Of a stretch of 64,000 nt of DNA, positions 17,017-24,389 are shown one piece after another. The stretch covers positions 357,689 through 421,688 of the forward strand of contig NZ_VKAD01000002.1 of NCBI RefSeq assembly GCF_008041945.1, written 5' to 3'. The notes under the pieces are model-generated. The model did not search any database, had not been told where the DNA came from, and saw only the letters and a program-made list of their open reading frames with translations. The translations under genes were made by a program, and so were the position numbers. Numbering within the stretch: position 1 is the stretch's first letter; each line of letters begins with the position of its first letter. Source of the stretch: Reinekea thalattae (GTDB lineage Bacteria; Pseudomonadota; Gammaproteobacteria; Pseudomonadales; Natronospirillaceae).

Positions 17017-18264
17017 TTAACTCTTACGCGCCAGTAGATGAACAGTACTGGTTGCACGTTCTAAAAAAGCACCTTCACAATAACTTAAATAGAATTGCCA
17101 TAAGTTTTTAAAGGCTTGGTCGTAACCATGCTGGCTAATTTGCGACCAGTTTTTATTAAAGTTTTGCTGCCAAATATTCAGTGTCTTCGCATAGTCTAAG
17201 CCGATGTCGCTAATCGATTCGGTCACCATGTCGGTGTGTTTAGTCAGTTGCTGAGTCAGCAAAGTAATAGAAGGTAAAAAACCGCCAGGGAATATATAAC
17301 GCTGAATAAAGTCGACATGGTTACGATAGTGCTCGAAACGTTGGTCGGCAATGGTGATCGCTTGGATCAGCATTTTGCCTTTGGGTTTGACTAGACTATT
17401 ACACACTTGAAAGAATCGACTGAGATGCTCGTAGCCAACGGCCTCGATCATTTCAACGGACATCAATTTATCATACTGGCCGGTTAACAGGCGGTAATCC
17501 TTTTTAAGCAGTGTAATTTTATCGCTTAAGCCGAGCGCCTCGATTCGTTTTTTGGCATAGGCATGTTGAGAATCAGAAATGGTCGTAGTTGTTACACGGC
17601 AGCCGTAGTGTTGTGCTGCATAAATGGCTAAACCGCCCCAGCCGGTGCCAATTTCAACTACATGGTCGGACTCGGTTAGCTCTAACTGATCGCAGATGGT
17701 TTTGAATTTATTCAGCTGAGCATCGCCAAGTGATTGCAGCGGCTCTGCAAAAACAGCCGACGAATAAACCATTTCGTCACATAAAAATTGGCTAAACAAC
17801 TCATCGCCTAAATCGTAATGGGCTAAAATGTTTTTCTTTGAACCCTTAATGCTGTTTGCTCGTAAGCGATGCAGCAGTTTGTTTTTTGCAGCGCCAATCC
17901 AGCTATAATACTTTTCTAGTTTATCGGTGATTTTTTGTGCTCGAGCAAAAACGCGGATCACGGTCGTTAGGTCATCGGCTTGCCATTTTCCTTCGATAAA
18001 GGCTTTTGCGGCACCAATGCTGCCACCGAAGATAAAGTCTTTATACATCGATAAGTCATAAACCTGAATGCTGGCCACTAGCTGTTCTTGGTCGCTGCTG
18101 TGAGTACCAAAACTGAACTGCTGTTGAGCAGAATCTTCGATTTGCTCTTTAATCATCAGTTGGCCGTCTTCGAGTTTAGAAAAGAAGTGGTGAACAATGG
18201 CGCGACATCGAAGTGTTAACCAGCTTGCGCCTTTAGCGGATTGAAGTTTTGCAGTTTGATCCAT
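17017..18264 (-). CDS. cfa: Cyclopropane-fatty-acyl-phospholipid synthase family methyltransferase
   Basis: 415 aa. SAM-dependent methyltransferase of the Cfa family acting on unsaturated acyl chains of membrane phospholipids. SAM motif VVEIGTGWGGLAIYAAQ (~190-207); also YDKLMSVEMIEAVGYEHL and FIQRYIFPGGFLPS, typical of the family. The Rhodobacter sphaeroides singlet-oxygen regulon uses a related methylase (UfaM) for furan fatty acid synthesis, so the product here could be a cyclopropane or a methylated acyl chain. It is last in the sigma/ChrR-linked operon, 18 bp after the DUF1365 gene. Confidence 0.9.
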   Translation of the reverse strand: MDQTAKLQSAKGASWLTLRCRAIVHHFFSKLEDGQLMIKEQIEDSAQQQFSFGTHSSDQEQLVASIQVYDLSMYKDFIFGGSIGAAKAFIEGKWQADDLTTVIRVFARAQKITDKLEKYYSWIGAAKNKLLHRLRANSIKGSKKNILAHYDLGDELFSQFLCDEMVYSSAVFAEPLQSLGDAQLNKFKTICDQLELTESDHVVEIGTGWGGLAIYAAQHYGCRVTTTTISDSQHAYAKKRIEALGLSDKITLLKKDYRLLTGQYDKLMSVEMIEAVGYEHLSRFFQVCNSLVKPKGKMLIQAITIADQRFEHYRNHVDFIQRYIFPGGFLPSITLLTQQLTKHTDMVTESISDIGLDYAKTLNIWQQNFNKNWSQISQHGYDQAFKNLWQFYLSYCEGAFLERATSTVHLLARKS

Positions 18265-18282
18265 ACGAATATCTCCGATTAA

Positions 18283-19131
18283 TTATTTAGCCGTCGAATC
18301 AGTCTGTTTGACTTGATAGGGGACAAATTTAATTTTCTTTCTGAAAAGGTGAAACGCCTGAACATAAATACCTTTAACGACAGCAAAGGTCATCATCGGC
18401 TGTCGTATCCAGACTTTAAAAAGTTGTTTATTGGTTAGAGGGCGTCGATCCAACTTTAGCGTTGCGTCGAATGCCTTGGTGCTGTTCTTGGTGCTGTTCT
18501 TGGTGCTGCTGGTTCGTCGATTTTCGATATGAACACTGAGTTTTTCTTTCTCGTGACTCGGTGCTTTAACTTGCCAGTGATAACTCATGTCTAAATCCAT
18601 AAAGGGCGATACATGGAATGTTTTTTCTGATGGCTGAGTTTCAGCTTGTGTCATATCGACAAGATAGTAATGGCGTTTGTTCCAAGGCGTATTGCTGACT
18701 TCTACAAGCAATTGCGTACATTGGCCTGTTTTGTCGTAGCAAAAAATAAAATTTGCCGGACTGAAATAAATACCAAAGCAGCGGCACTGTACTAACAGCG
18801 TAACCTTATCTGGCGTACTGTCTTTAGCGCCTAATTCTTTCAGTTTTGTTGTAATGCGTTCTCTTAAACTGCTGTTGGTAGTTAAATTCTGCCTATTTGA
18901 ATTATCCGCTGCGCGCTTTAAATTTAAATAGTCTTGCTGTTTAAATCGAATCGCTTTAAACCATTGGGTGCCAAAGAGTGAAAATCGATTCAGCTGACCT
19001 TGTTCTAATTCATCAAGGTCAACGGCCATCATATAAAGTGGATAATTAAAATTATGCGCCTGCTGTTCAAATCGACGATGCGTTACATTGCCGTTATAGA
19101 TGGCACTGTGTTTGGGTTGTACTTTAGTCAT
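18283..19131 (-). CDS. DUF1365 family protein
   Basis: 282 aa, no signal peptide. The family pattern is clear: SAIYNGNVTHRRFEQQAHNFNYPLYMMAVDLDEL at the start (opening residues only quoted in part: HRRFEQQAHNFNYPLYM), then FYISPANFIFCYD-like CFGIYFSPANFIFCYD, and HVSPFMDLDMSYHW. DUF1365 genes almost always sit between a flavin amine-oxidase-like gene and a Cfa-like gene, so a role in lipid modification is inferred; no reaction is established. It carries an STKN tandem repeat (18476-18511). Overlaps the preceding flavoprotein gene by 8 bp. Confidence 0.88.
   Translation of the reverse strand: MTKVQPKHSAIYNGNVTHRRFEQQAHNFNYPLYMMAVDLDELEQGQLNRFSLFGTQWFKAIRFKQQDYLNLKRAADNSNRQNLTTNSSLRERITTKLKELGAKDSTPDKVTLLVQCRCFGIYFSPANFIFCYDKTGQCTQLLVEVSNTPWNKRHYYLVDMTQAETQPSEKTFHVSPFMDLDMSYHWQVKAPSHEKEKLSVHIENRRTSSTKNSTKNSTKAFDATLKLDRRPLTNKQLFKVWIRQPMMTFAVVKGIYVQAFHLFRKKIKFVPYQVKQTDSTAK
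18476..18511 (-). repeat. 12-bp tandem repeat in the DUF1365 gene
   Basis: TTGGTGCTGTTC (plus strand) occurs at 18476-18487 and 18488-18499, with a near copy at 18500. It encodes STKNSTKNSTK, a polar run in the middle of the protein. Confidence 0.85.
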
Positions 19132-20401
19132 TAACGGGCGCCTTATTGTTTAGGTAGCAGCCAAAGCGGCCAGCAACATCGACCGCACTCTTTACGCCAT
19201 CTTCATGAAAGCCGTTGTACCAATATGCGCCAACAAAATGAGTGTTATTGACGCCGCAAATAGCTGCACGATTCTTTTGCGCGGCAATCGATTGCACATT
19301 AAATACCGGATGGTGGTAAACAAATTTTCTTAACACTTTATCGGCATCGATTTTGTCGTCTTGATTCAACGTGACGCAGTAAGTCGTGTCTGAGCTTAAG
19401 CCCTGTAAGATATTCATGTTGTAAGTAACGCTGGCAGGCTTTTCGTAATTGCCATCTAGCTGATAGTTCCATGACGCCCAGGCAAGTTGCCTTTTCGGTA
19501 GCATGCCGGTGTCGGTGTGCAGTACCACGCTGTTTTCGCGATAGGGTATGGCACCTAAGATTTTGGACTCTTGTTCGCTGACATCGGCCAGAAGTTCAAG
19601 TGCCTGATCACTATGGCAGGCAAACACCACTTCATCGAATGTCTTTATCGCGCCATCTGCAAAGCTAATCTCAACATGCGATTGGTGGCGCTTAACCGAA
19701 CGGATATCGGCGTTTAGCTGTATCGATTGTTTAAAGGGCTGGATCATCGGTTCGATATACATTTTTGAACCGCCAGGAATAACATACCATTGTGGCCGAC
19801 CAGCGATATCGAGTAGGCCATGGTGCTGAAAGAAGCGGATGAAAAATTTCAACTCAAACACTTTCATCTCTTTTAATGACGCAGACCAAATAGCGGCACC
19901 CATTGGCAGGATGTAATGTTCGCAAAAAAATTCGCTAAAATTATGTTCGGTTAAAAAATCGCCTAAGGTGTCGTTGCAGTCTTCAAGACCTTGTTGATAC
20001 AAAGCCTGACACTGCTTATTAAAGCGTAGAATTTCTTTAATGAGACGCCAAAAATTGGCTCGGACAATATTGCGGCGCTGAGCAAATAATGTATTCAGCG
20101 TATGGCCGTTATACTCCAAGCCGGTTTGTTGATTATGGACGGAAAAGCTCATCTGGGTTGGTTGGCGGCCTACGCCAATTTCGTCTAATAACGCCAAAAA
20201 ATTTGGGTAGGTACGGTCGTTAAAAACAATAAAGCCAGTATCCACATTTAACGGCTGGCCGTTATCCGTTACCTCAATGGTTGCGGTATGGCCACCAATG
20301 TAGTCGTTTTTTTCAAATAGCGTGACCTGGTGTTTTTTAGATAGCAAGTAAGCTGTTGTTAAACCAGAAATGCCGCTACCGATAATTGCAATGTTCTTCA
20401 T
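19124..20401 (-). CDS. FAD-dependent amine-oxidase-like oxidoreductase
   Basis: 425 aa. Rossmann FAD motif at the N terminus (IAIIGSGISGLTTAYLLS, then ThrLeuPheGlu-type VTLFEKNDYIGGHTATI). Signature RTYPNFLALLDEIGV and YVIPGGSKMYIEPM match the family found beside DUF1365 and Cfa. The C terminus has GAYWYNGFHEDGVKSAVDVA. A desaturation or oxidation step on a membrane acyl chain is the likely role, by comparison with the furan fatty acid pathway of Rhodobacter; this is inference. Starts 4 bp within the end of the NTF2-like gene (ATGA). Confidence 0.88.
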   Translation of the reverse strand: MKNIAIIGSGISGLTTAYLLSKKHQVTLFEKNDYIGGHTATIEVTDNGQPLNVDTGFIVFNDRTYPNFLALLDEIGVGRQPTQMSFSVHNQQTGLEYNGHTLNTLFAQRRNIVRANFWRLIKEILRFNKQCQALYQQGLEDCNDTLGDFLTEHNFSEFFCEHYILPMGAAIWSASLKEMKVFELKFFIRFFQHHGLLDIAGRPQWYVIPGGSKMYIEPMIQPFKQSIQLNADIRSVKRHQSHVEISFADGAIKTFDEVVFACHSDQALELLADVSEQESKILGAIPYRENSVVLHTDTGMLPKRQLAWASWNYQLDGNYEKPASVTYNMNILQGLSSDTTYCVTLNQDDKIDADKVLRKFVYHHPVFNVQSIAAQKNRAAICGVNNTHFVGAYWYNGFHEDGVKSAVDVAGRFGCYLNNKAPVND

Positions 20402-20853
20402 GACGCCGATCGTCCTTTAATCGCTTTAATAATTCTTCCTAACAGCGGGATTTGTTCATATAGCATAGCGCCAACATCCAAATAATCGCGGTGATAGTAA
20501 ACAAGATTTTCTTGGCCTTTAAGATGACTGTGACCTTGGACAGTTACTTCTGCGCCGCCATTTAATTTTGGGTGCACATAGGTCATGGTCCAAAATACTG
20601 AAGCATTGTTGTTTTGATAAAAAACTTCATCGATATGAAAGCGGCATTCTTTTAGGTTGGTGTACAGCTTATTAAAATAGGCTGTCAGATGTTTTAGACC
20701 GTAGATTTCATGCATTGGGTCTTGGAACTCAACAGTGTCACTGTAGATGGTTTTTAATAGGTGCAGGTTGGAGGTGTTTAAACTTTCATAGGTGGTTAAA
20801 AATTGTGCTAGCCAGTTGGGTAGCCCTTCATCAAAGTTGGAGTCCTGTTGCAT
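20398..20853 (-). CDS. NTF2/SnoaL-like protein
   Basis: 151 aa, no signal peptide. The SnoaL-like fold is suggested by TYESLNTSNLHLLKTIYSDTVEFQDPMHEIYGL and by FHIDEVFYQNNNASVFWTMTY. Such proteins accompany the amine-oxidase-like and DUF1365 genes in ChrR/sigma regulons. The substrate is unknown. It is first in the lipid sub-operon and has its own sigma-E-like promoter (20894-20923). Confidence 0.85.
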   Translation of the reverse strand: MQQDSNFDEGLPNWLAQFLTTYESLNTSNLHLLKTIYSDTVEFQDPMHEIYGLKHLTAYFNKLYTNLKECRFHIDEVFYQNNNASVFWTMTYVHPKLNGGAEVTVQGHSHLKGQENLVYYHRDYLDVGAMLYEQIPLLGRIIKAIKGRSAS

Positions 20854-20893
20854 TTTTTATCACCTTTGCTTGATCACTGTTTGGTCGTCGTCA

Positions 20894-20923
20894 TAGTTAC
20901 GTACCGGCGCGCAAAAAAGATCA
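20894..20923 (-). promoter_or_regulatory. ECF-sigma promoter of the lipid-modification operon
   Basis: Minus strand TGATCT (20923-20918), 18 bp, TAACTA (20899-20894). The spacing and -35 match the promoter of the sigma gene itself (TGATCC-N18-TAAAAA at 23323-23352) and the TGATC-N18-TAA form reported for RpoE of Rhodobacter. It partly precedes the stop region of the DUF523 gene, so the lipid genes can be transcribed separately. Confidence 0.65.
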
Positions 20924-20926
20924 ATT

Positions 20927-21877
20927 TTATTGTGAGTAACGTAACCTTAAATCTTCAGGGTAAGGATTGAAGTAAGTCTGTTGTTGTAAGTAGCTTTTCG
21001 GGTAAAGATTAAGGTAATGCTTGAGTTGCTCAATGGGTACCAAAAGAGGTACCAGACCTTGGCGGTAACGATGGATTTGATCGGTTAGAATTTCTCGCTC
21101 TTGACTGTTCAGCTCGTCTGCAAAGTAACCTTGTAGATGCTGTAACGTGTTGGTGTGTTTTTTTCGTGTTGCGATTAATTTCAAGGTTTGCATGCAGCCT
21201 TGGATATAGCGTGAAGCCTGTTCGTCGACAGCGATGGATGCATCGGCAAGGATCTGACCCAGCCGTTTTACTGCTAGCGGATCATGGCTCATTAGGGTGT
21301 ATTTTAATTGGCTGTGAAAATCGATTAACTTTTTTCGGCTAATGCCGCTGGCAATAAGTTGTTGCCAACGATGATAGATGTAGACACGGGCGATAAAATT
21401 TTCACGGATGTCGGCATCGTTTAGTCGGCCATTTTCTTCACATGGCAATAAAGGGTTGTGCGCCATAATTTCTGCCGCGAACAGACCAACACCATTGGAG
21501 CTGCTGGATTGGCCGCTGGCTGCGTAAACCTTGACTCGCTCCATACCGCAGCTCGGACTTTTGGCGCAAAAAATAAAACCACTGAGGTGGTCTACTTTTT
21601 CAGCGATCTGTTTGCCGTAGTCGATCATGGCGTCAGTGACATCATTGCTGCCATCGGCAGATGCCAAGATGATGCGTTCTTGCTGTTGTGTTTGGCGAAT
21701 GGTTGGTCGGGGAATAGTCATGCCGACCGCAACTTCTGGGCAGTAATGCTGATATTTAACGTGCTTACCAAGCTGATCCATACAAAAACTGGATCGCTTG
21801 GCGCTACCGTCGTAACGAACTTTTTCGCCTGCTAAGCAGGCGCTGATACCGATGGTTATGGTTTGTTGTTGTTCCAT
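20927..21877 (-). CDS. DUF523 and DUF1722 (YbgA-like) fusion protein
   Basis: 316 aa. The N-terminal DUF523 domain (~1-155) has GISACLAGEKVRYDG and FCAKSPSCGMERVKVY, with conserved cysteines. The C-terminal DUF1722 domain (~185-310) has FHSQLKYTLMSHDPLAVKRLG and QYFNPYPEDL-like TYFNPYPEDLRLRYSQ. The function of either domain is not known; YbgA of E. coli is next to photolyase phr, and this gene is in a photooxidative-stress-type operon. The frame is open to a TTG at 21898, but ATG 21877 (MEQQQTIT) follows AAGGAAG and is preferred. That ribosome site is the last copy of the 18-bp repeat. Confidence 0.88.
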   Translation of the reverse strand: MEQQQTITIGISACLAGEKVRYDGSAKRSSFCMDQLGKHVKYQHYCPEVAVGMTIPRPTIRQTQQQERIILASADGSNDVTDAMIDYGKQIAEKVDHLSGFIFCAKSPSCGMERVKVYAASGQSSSSNGVGLFAAEIMAHNPLLPCEENGRLNDADIRENFIARVYIYHRWQQLIASGISRKKLIDFHSQLKYTLMSHDPLAVKRLGQILADASIAVDEQASRYIQGCMQTLKLIATRKKHTNTLQHLQGYFADELNSQEREILTDQIHRYRQGLVPLLVPIEQLKHYLNLYPKSYLQQQTYFNPYPEDLRLRYSQ

Positions 21878-21884
21878 CTGGCTT

Positions 21885-21938
21885 CCTTCGATGTTCAATA
21901 AACCTTAAATTTCCAATAAACCTTAGATGCTCAGTAAA
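21885..21938 (-). repeat. Three 18-bp tandem repeats spanning the chrR stop
   Basis: Read on the minus strand the units are TTTACTGAGCATCTAAGG, TTTATTGGAAATTTAAGG and TTTATTGAACATCGAAGG. The first contains the chrR TGA stop; the last supplies the AAGG of the ribosome site for the next gene. Confidence 0.9.
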
Positions 21939-22635
21939 TAAGTTTGCCGATTGGGTTCAATAATTTATTTAGACCTTTGTTAAAGTGCATGGAGTTATTC
22001 AACACCGTGTAGCATAGGCAACCTTCTTCGGTAACTGGACTGTGATGATGACTGGCGTCTAGCACCATAAAATCGCCAGCCACGTAAGAGCCCATATCAT
22101 CACTAAAGCTACCGTCTAAGATCAGAGTGATCTCAAAGCCTTTGTGAGTATGCTCTGGCACGGTACCGCCGGGCAAAATTTGCAAAAGGCTGGCTCGGAT
22201 ATCGCCTTCATCAAGTGATAGGCGGCTTCTTGCAATATAGCCCAAACTGGTCCATTTGCTTAATGCGATATTGGTCAGCGCATTCGGCAAGGTGTATTCG
22301 GTGTTGTTCACCTGAATGGTTTTACGCTGCCGAGTATTAGGAACGTCTTGAGCGTCAGATTCGGTAATCAGCTCAATCATCGCGCTCATGCTTGCAGGCA
22401 GATTGCTGTTGCTCGCTCTGTTAAAGTCAACCACGTTGTTAAAATCAGAGTGGCTGTTAAAGTCGTCAGCATCGTTAAAGTAACGCTCAGCTTCTAGCTC
22501 TTGCAATTCCGCAATGTTTTGTTGGCAGTGTGGACACATTTCTTGGTGAATCGCGACAGCCGTTGCCATGGCTGCGGGTAAGTCGCCACGCACATAAGCG
22601 GCGAGTATTTCGTTATCTGGGTGGTGATTAATCAT
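21931..22635 (-). CDS. chrR: ChrR-type cupin anti-sigma factor
   Basis: 234 aa. The N-terminal zinc anti-sigma domain carries His5, His30, Cys34 and Cys37 (HQEMCPHC), the same layout as ChrR of Rhodobacter. The C-terminal cupin domain (~125-225) has PEHTHKGFEITLILDGSF and HHHSPVTEEGC, expected metal ligands. Between them is a four-fold six-residue repeat (FNDADD, FNSHSD, FNNVVD, FNRASN). ChrR holds the ECF sigma inactive until singlet oxygen or related stress; the cupin domain is needed for that response. It overlaps the sigma gene by 8 bp (GATGATTAA). Confidence 0.93.
   Translation of the reverse strand: MINHHPDNEILAAYVRGDLPAAMATAVAIHQEMCPHCQQNIAELQELEAERYFNDADDFNSHSDFNNVVDFNRASNSNLPASMSAMIELITESDAQDVPNTRQRKTIQVNNTEYTLPNALTNIALSKWTSLGYIARSRLSLDEGDIRASLLQILPGGTVPEHTHKGFEITLILDGSFSDDMGSYVAGDFMVLDASHHHSPVTEEGCLCYTVLNNSMHFNKGLNKLLNPIGKLIY
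22420..22491 (-). repeat. Four 18-bp tandem repeats in chrR
   Basis: GTTAAA (plus strand) recurs at exactly 22420, 22438, 22456 and 22474. The units encode six-residue blocks starting FN in the linker between the zinc domain and the cupin. Confidence 0.88.
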
Positions 22636-23197
22636 CGTCCACCTCCATCATTTGTTTCAATTTCACAATCGCCAAGCGTAGGCGAGACTTTACCGTTCCC
22701 AGTGGGATCTCAAGTTGTTGAGCAACCTGTTCATGGGTTTGTTCTTTAAAGTAAAACTCATGAATGACCTGCTGCTGTTTTTCTGGCAGCTTGGCGATGG
22801 TCTGTTTCACCCAAGCTTTATCGAGATCGCCAGACAAAAGGCTAAGCGGTGTTTGCTCGTCTTCCATGACCGGCCAGAGATCTTCACTGAGGTTATCTTC
22901 TTTGCTGTTATTGATTTTACGCAACAGATCAAAAGCGACGTTTCTGGATAAGGTATAAACCCAAGTCGTTGGCGCGCCTTTATCTGCGTTGTACAGGTGA
23001 GCTTTTCGCCAGACGTTGGTCATCGCCTCTTGCACGACTTCATTCGCGAGAGATTCATTGCCGTACTTGCTCAGAGCAAATTGATGCACTCTGGGTGAAA
23101 AGTATTTAAATAATTCAGTAAAGGCAGCCTTGTCGCGATTTGTTGCGACCTTGCTGAGCCATTGGGCAAGTTGTTGATGTTCATCTTGTTGTTTCAT
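22628..23197 (-). CDS. rpoE: ECF RNA polymerase sigma factor, RpoE/ECF11 type
   Basis: 189 aa from ATG 23197. Region 2 (~15-85: FTELFKYFSPRVHQFAL ... ANEVVQEAMTNVWRKAHLY, APTTWVYTLSRNVAFDLLR) and region 4 (~130-185: LPEKQQQVIHEFYF ... QVAQQLEIPLGTVKSRL). With ChrR it matches the singlet-oxygen sigma pair. The frame is open far upstream, but the promoter at 23323-23352 rules out starts beyond ~23310. ATG 23257 (behind AAGAGA) or 23302 are alternatives and would add 20 or 35 residues. It heads sigma-chrR-DUF523. Confidence 0.92.
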   Translation of the reverse strand: MKQQDEHQQLAQWLSKVATNRDKAAFTELFKYFSPRVHQFALSKYGNESLANEVVQEAMTNVWRKAHLYNADKGAPTTWVYTLSRNVAFDLLRKINNSKEDNLSEDLWPVMEDEQTPLSLLSGDLDKAWVKQTIAKLPEKQQQVIHEFYFKEQTHEQVAQQLEIPLGTVKSRLRLAIVKLKQMMEVDDD

Positions 23198-23322
23198 AGC
23201 GACAGATTTAATGCAATTTGCCGAGTATTGCAACGTCGATGATTGTTTTAGCTGCATAAGTTGAGTTCTCTTAAGCGCGAAGCTGTCATCATTCGGATTC
23301 ATCGTAGTGTCTGTTTGATTAT

Positions 23323-23352
23323 TTTTTACGCGGCAAAACTCGTTTTGGATCA
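23323..23352 (-). promoter_or_regulatory. Autoregulatory ECF-sigma promoter of rpoE-chrR
   Basis: Minus strand TGATCC (23352-23347), 18 bp, TAAAAA (23328-23323). It lies 120-150 bp before the preferred start and resembles the TGATC-N18-TAA RpoE promoters of Rhodobacter. The same form stands before the NTF2-like gene. Confidence 0.7.
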
Positions 23353-23405
23353 GTCTTTCTACGATAAAACCCGAGGTGATGTAATTGCTACGATTTAACA
23401 GGCTG

Positions 23406-23433
23406 TTTGGAGGACATTTATCTGCGCTATGAT
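23406..23433 (+). promoter_or_regulatory. Putative sigma-70 promoter of the DNA ligase gene
   Basis: TTTGGA, 16 bp, TATGAT on the plus strand, ending about 33 bp before the ligase start. Confidence 0.4.
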
Positions 23434-23465
23434 CGAGTGGTCTGTTAATCAAAGGAGTGATTAGG

Positions 23466-24314
23466 ATGCAAACGATACTTATGCTGCTGATTGTCAGCTT
23501 TTTACTGCTATTTCCTATTGTGTCGGTGGCGGCACAAAACGGCTTGGCGTTAATGCATGCCAAGCAGAGTAACGTCGCGATTGCCGACTTCAGTCAATAT
23601 CAGGTAACAGAAAAATACGATGGCGTACGAGTGCTTTGGCATAAGGGTGTACTCAGCACCCGTAGCGGTAATCGCATTGCTGCTCCAGCATGGTTTTTAG
23701 CGGCATTGCCAGAACTGAGCTTGGAGGGGGAATTATGGCTTGGCTATGGCCAGTTTGATCAGGTTTCGTCTCTGGTTCGCAGCCACAGTGAAGACGATGA
23801 GCGTTGGCAAAGCGTCAGTCTGATGGTGTTTGATTTACCGATGAGCCTTTTGCCTTATCAGCAACGATATCAACTGTTAGAGCAATTGGTGACGCAGGTT
23901 GAGCAGTCATGGTTTCAGCGCGTCGCAGGTTATCCGGTCAATGATCAGCGCGAATTAACAAATACCTTAGCTAAAGTTGTTGCCGCAGGCGGTGAAGGGT
24001 TAATGCTGAATCAACGCGATGCGCTTTATCAGCCGGTACGGTCTGACGCCATTATTAAGCTTAAACCTAAATACGATGCCGAAGCCGAAGTGATCGGTTA
24101 CAGCCCTGGTAAGGGTAAGTATCAAGGCATGATGGGGGCGTTGATTGTGCGCGACTCTGATGGCCGGCGGTTCAAAGTAGGTACTGGTTTTAGTGATGCC
24201 GAGCGCGCTGAGCCACCAAAAATAGGTCAATGGATCAGCTATCAATATTCTGGCCAAACATCGACTGGGTTGCCTCGGTTTCCAAGCTTTTTGCGTCTTT
24301 ATCAAGCGCTCTAA
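23466..24314 (+). CDS. ATP-dependent DNA ligase, LigE-type with signal peptide
   Basis: 282 aa. Signal peptide (~1-22, LMLLIVSFLLLFPIVSVAA), so probably exported to the periplasm as known for small LigE enzymes. Adenylation domain with nucleophile Lys in VTEKYDGVRVLW, motif III-like LMVFDLP, motif IV GEGLMLNQ and motif V IIKLKPKYDAEA. A short OB domain follows (GKGKYQGMMGALIVRDSDG). It seals nicks in DNA with ATP; a role with DNA taken up from outside has been proposed for the family. ATG 23466 lies 9 nt after AGGAG; a GTG at 23457 is too close to it. Confidence 0.92.
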   Translation: MQTILMLLIVSFLLLFPIVSVAAQNGLALMHAKQSNVAIADFSQYQVTEKYDGVRVLWHKGVLSTRSGNRIAAPAWFLAALPELSLEGELWLGYGQFDQVSSLVRSHSEDDERWQSVSLMVFDLPMSLLPYQQRYQLLEQLVTQVEQSWFQRVAGYPVNDQRELTNTLAKVVAAGGEGLMLNQRDALYQPVRSDAIIKLKPKYDAEAEVIGYSPGKGKYQGMMGALIVRDSDGRRFKVGTGFSDAERAEPPKIGQWISYQYSGQTSTGLPRFPSFLRLYQAL

Positions 24315-24389
24315 CGTATAGCAATTCTATCGTTTTTGCACAGAGGCATTTATACTCAAGACTGTGATATTTTTCTATTAGGTGCCTTT

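Noticed and set aside
22420..22491. Regular 18-bp repeats considered as a CRISPR-like array
   Set aside because: Units are contiguous with no spacers, in frame inside chrR, and too short for CRISPR repeats.
23197..23563. Long N-terminal extension of the ECF sigma (311 codons in all)
   Set aside because: The extension overlaps the divergent ligase gene and the sigma's own promoter; the conserved region begins near 23197.
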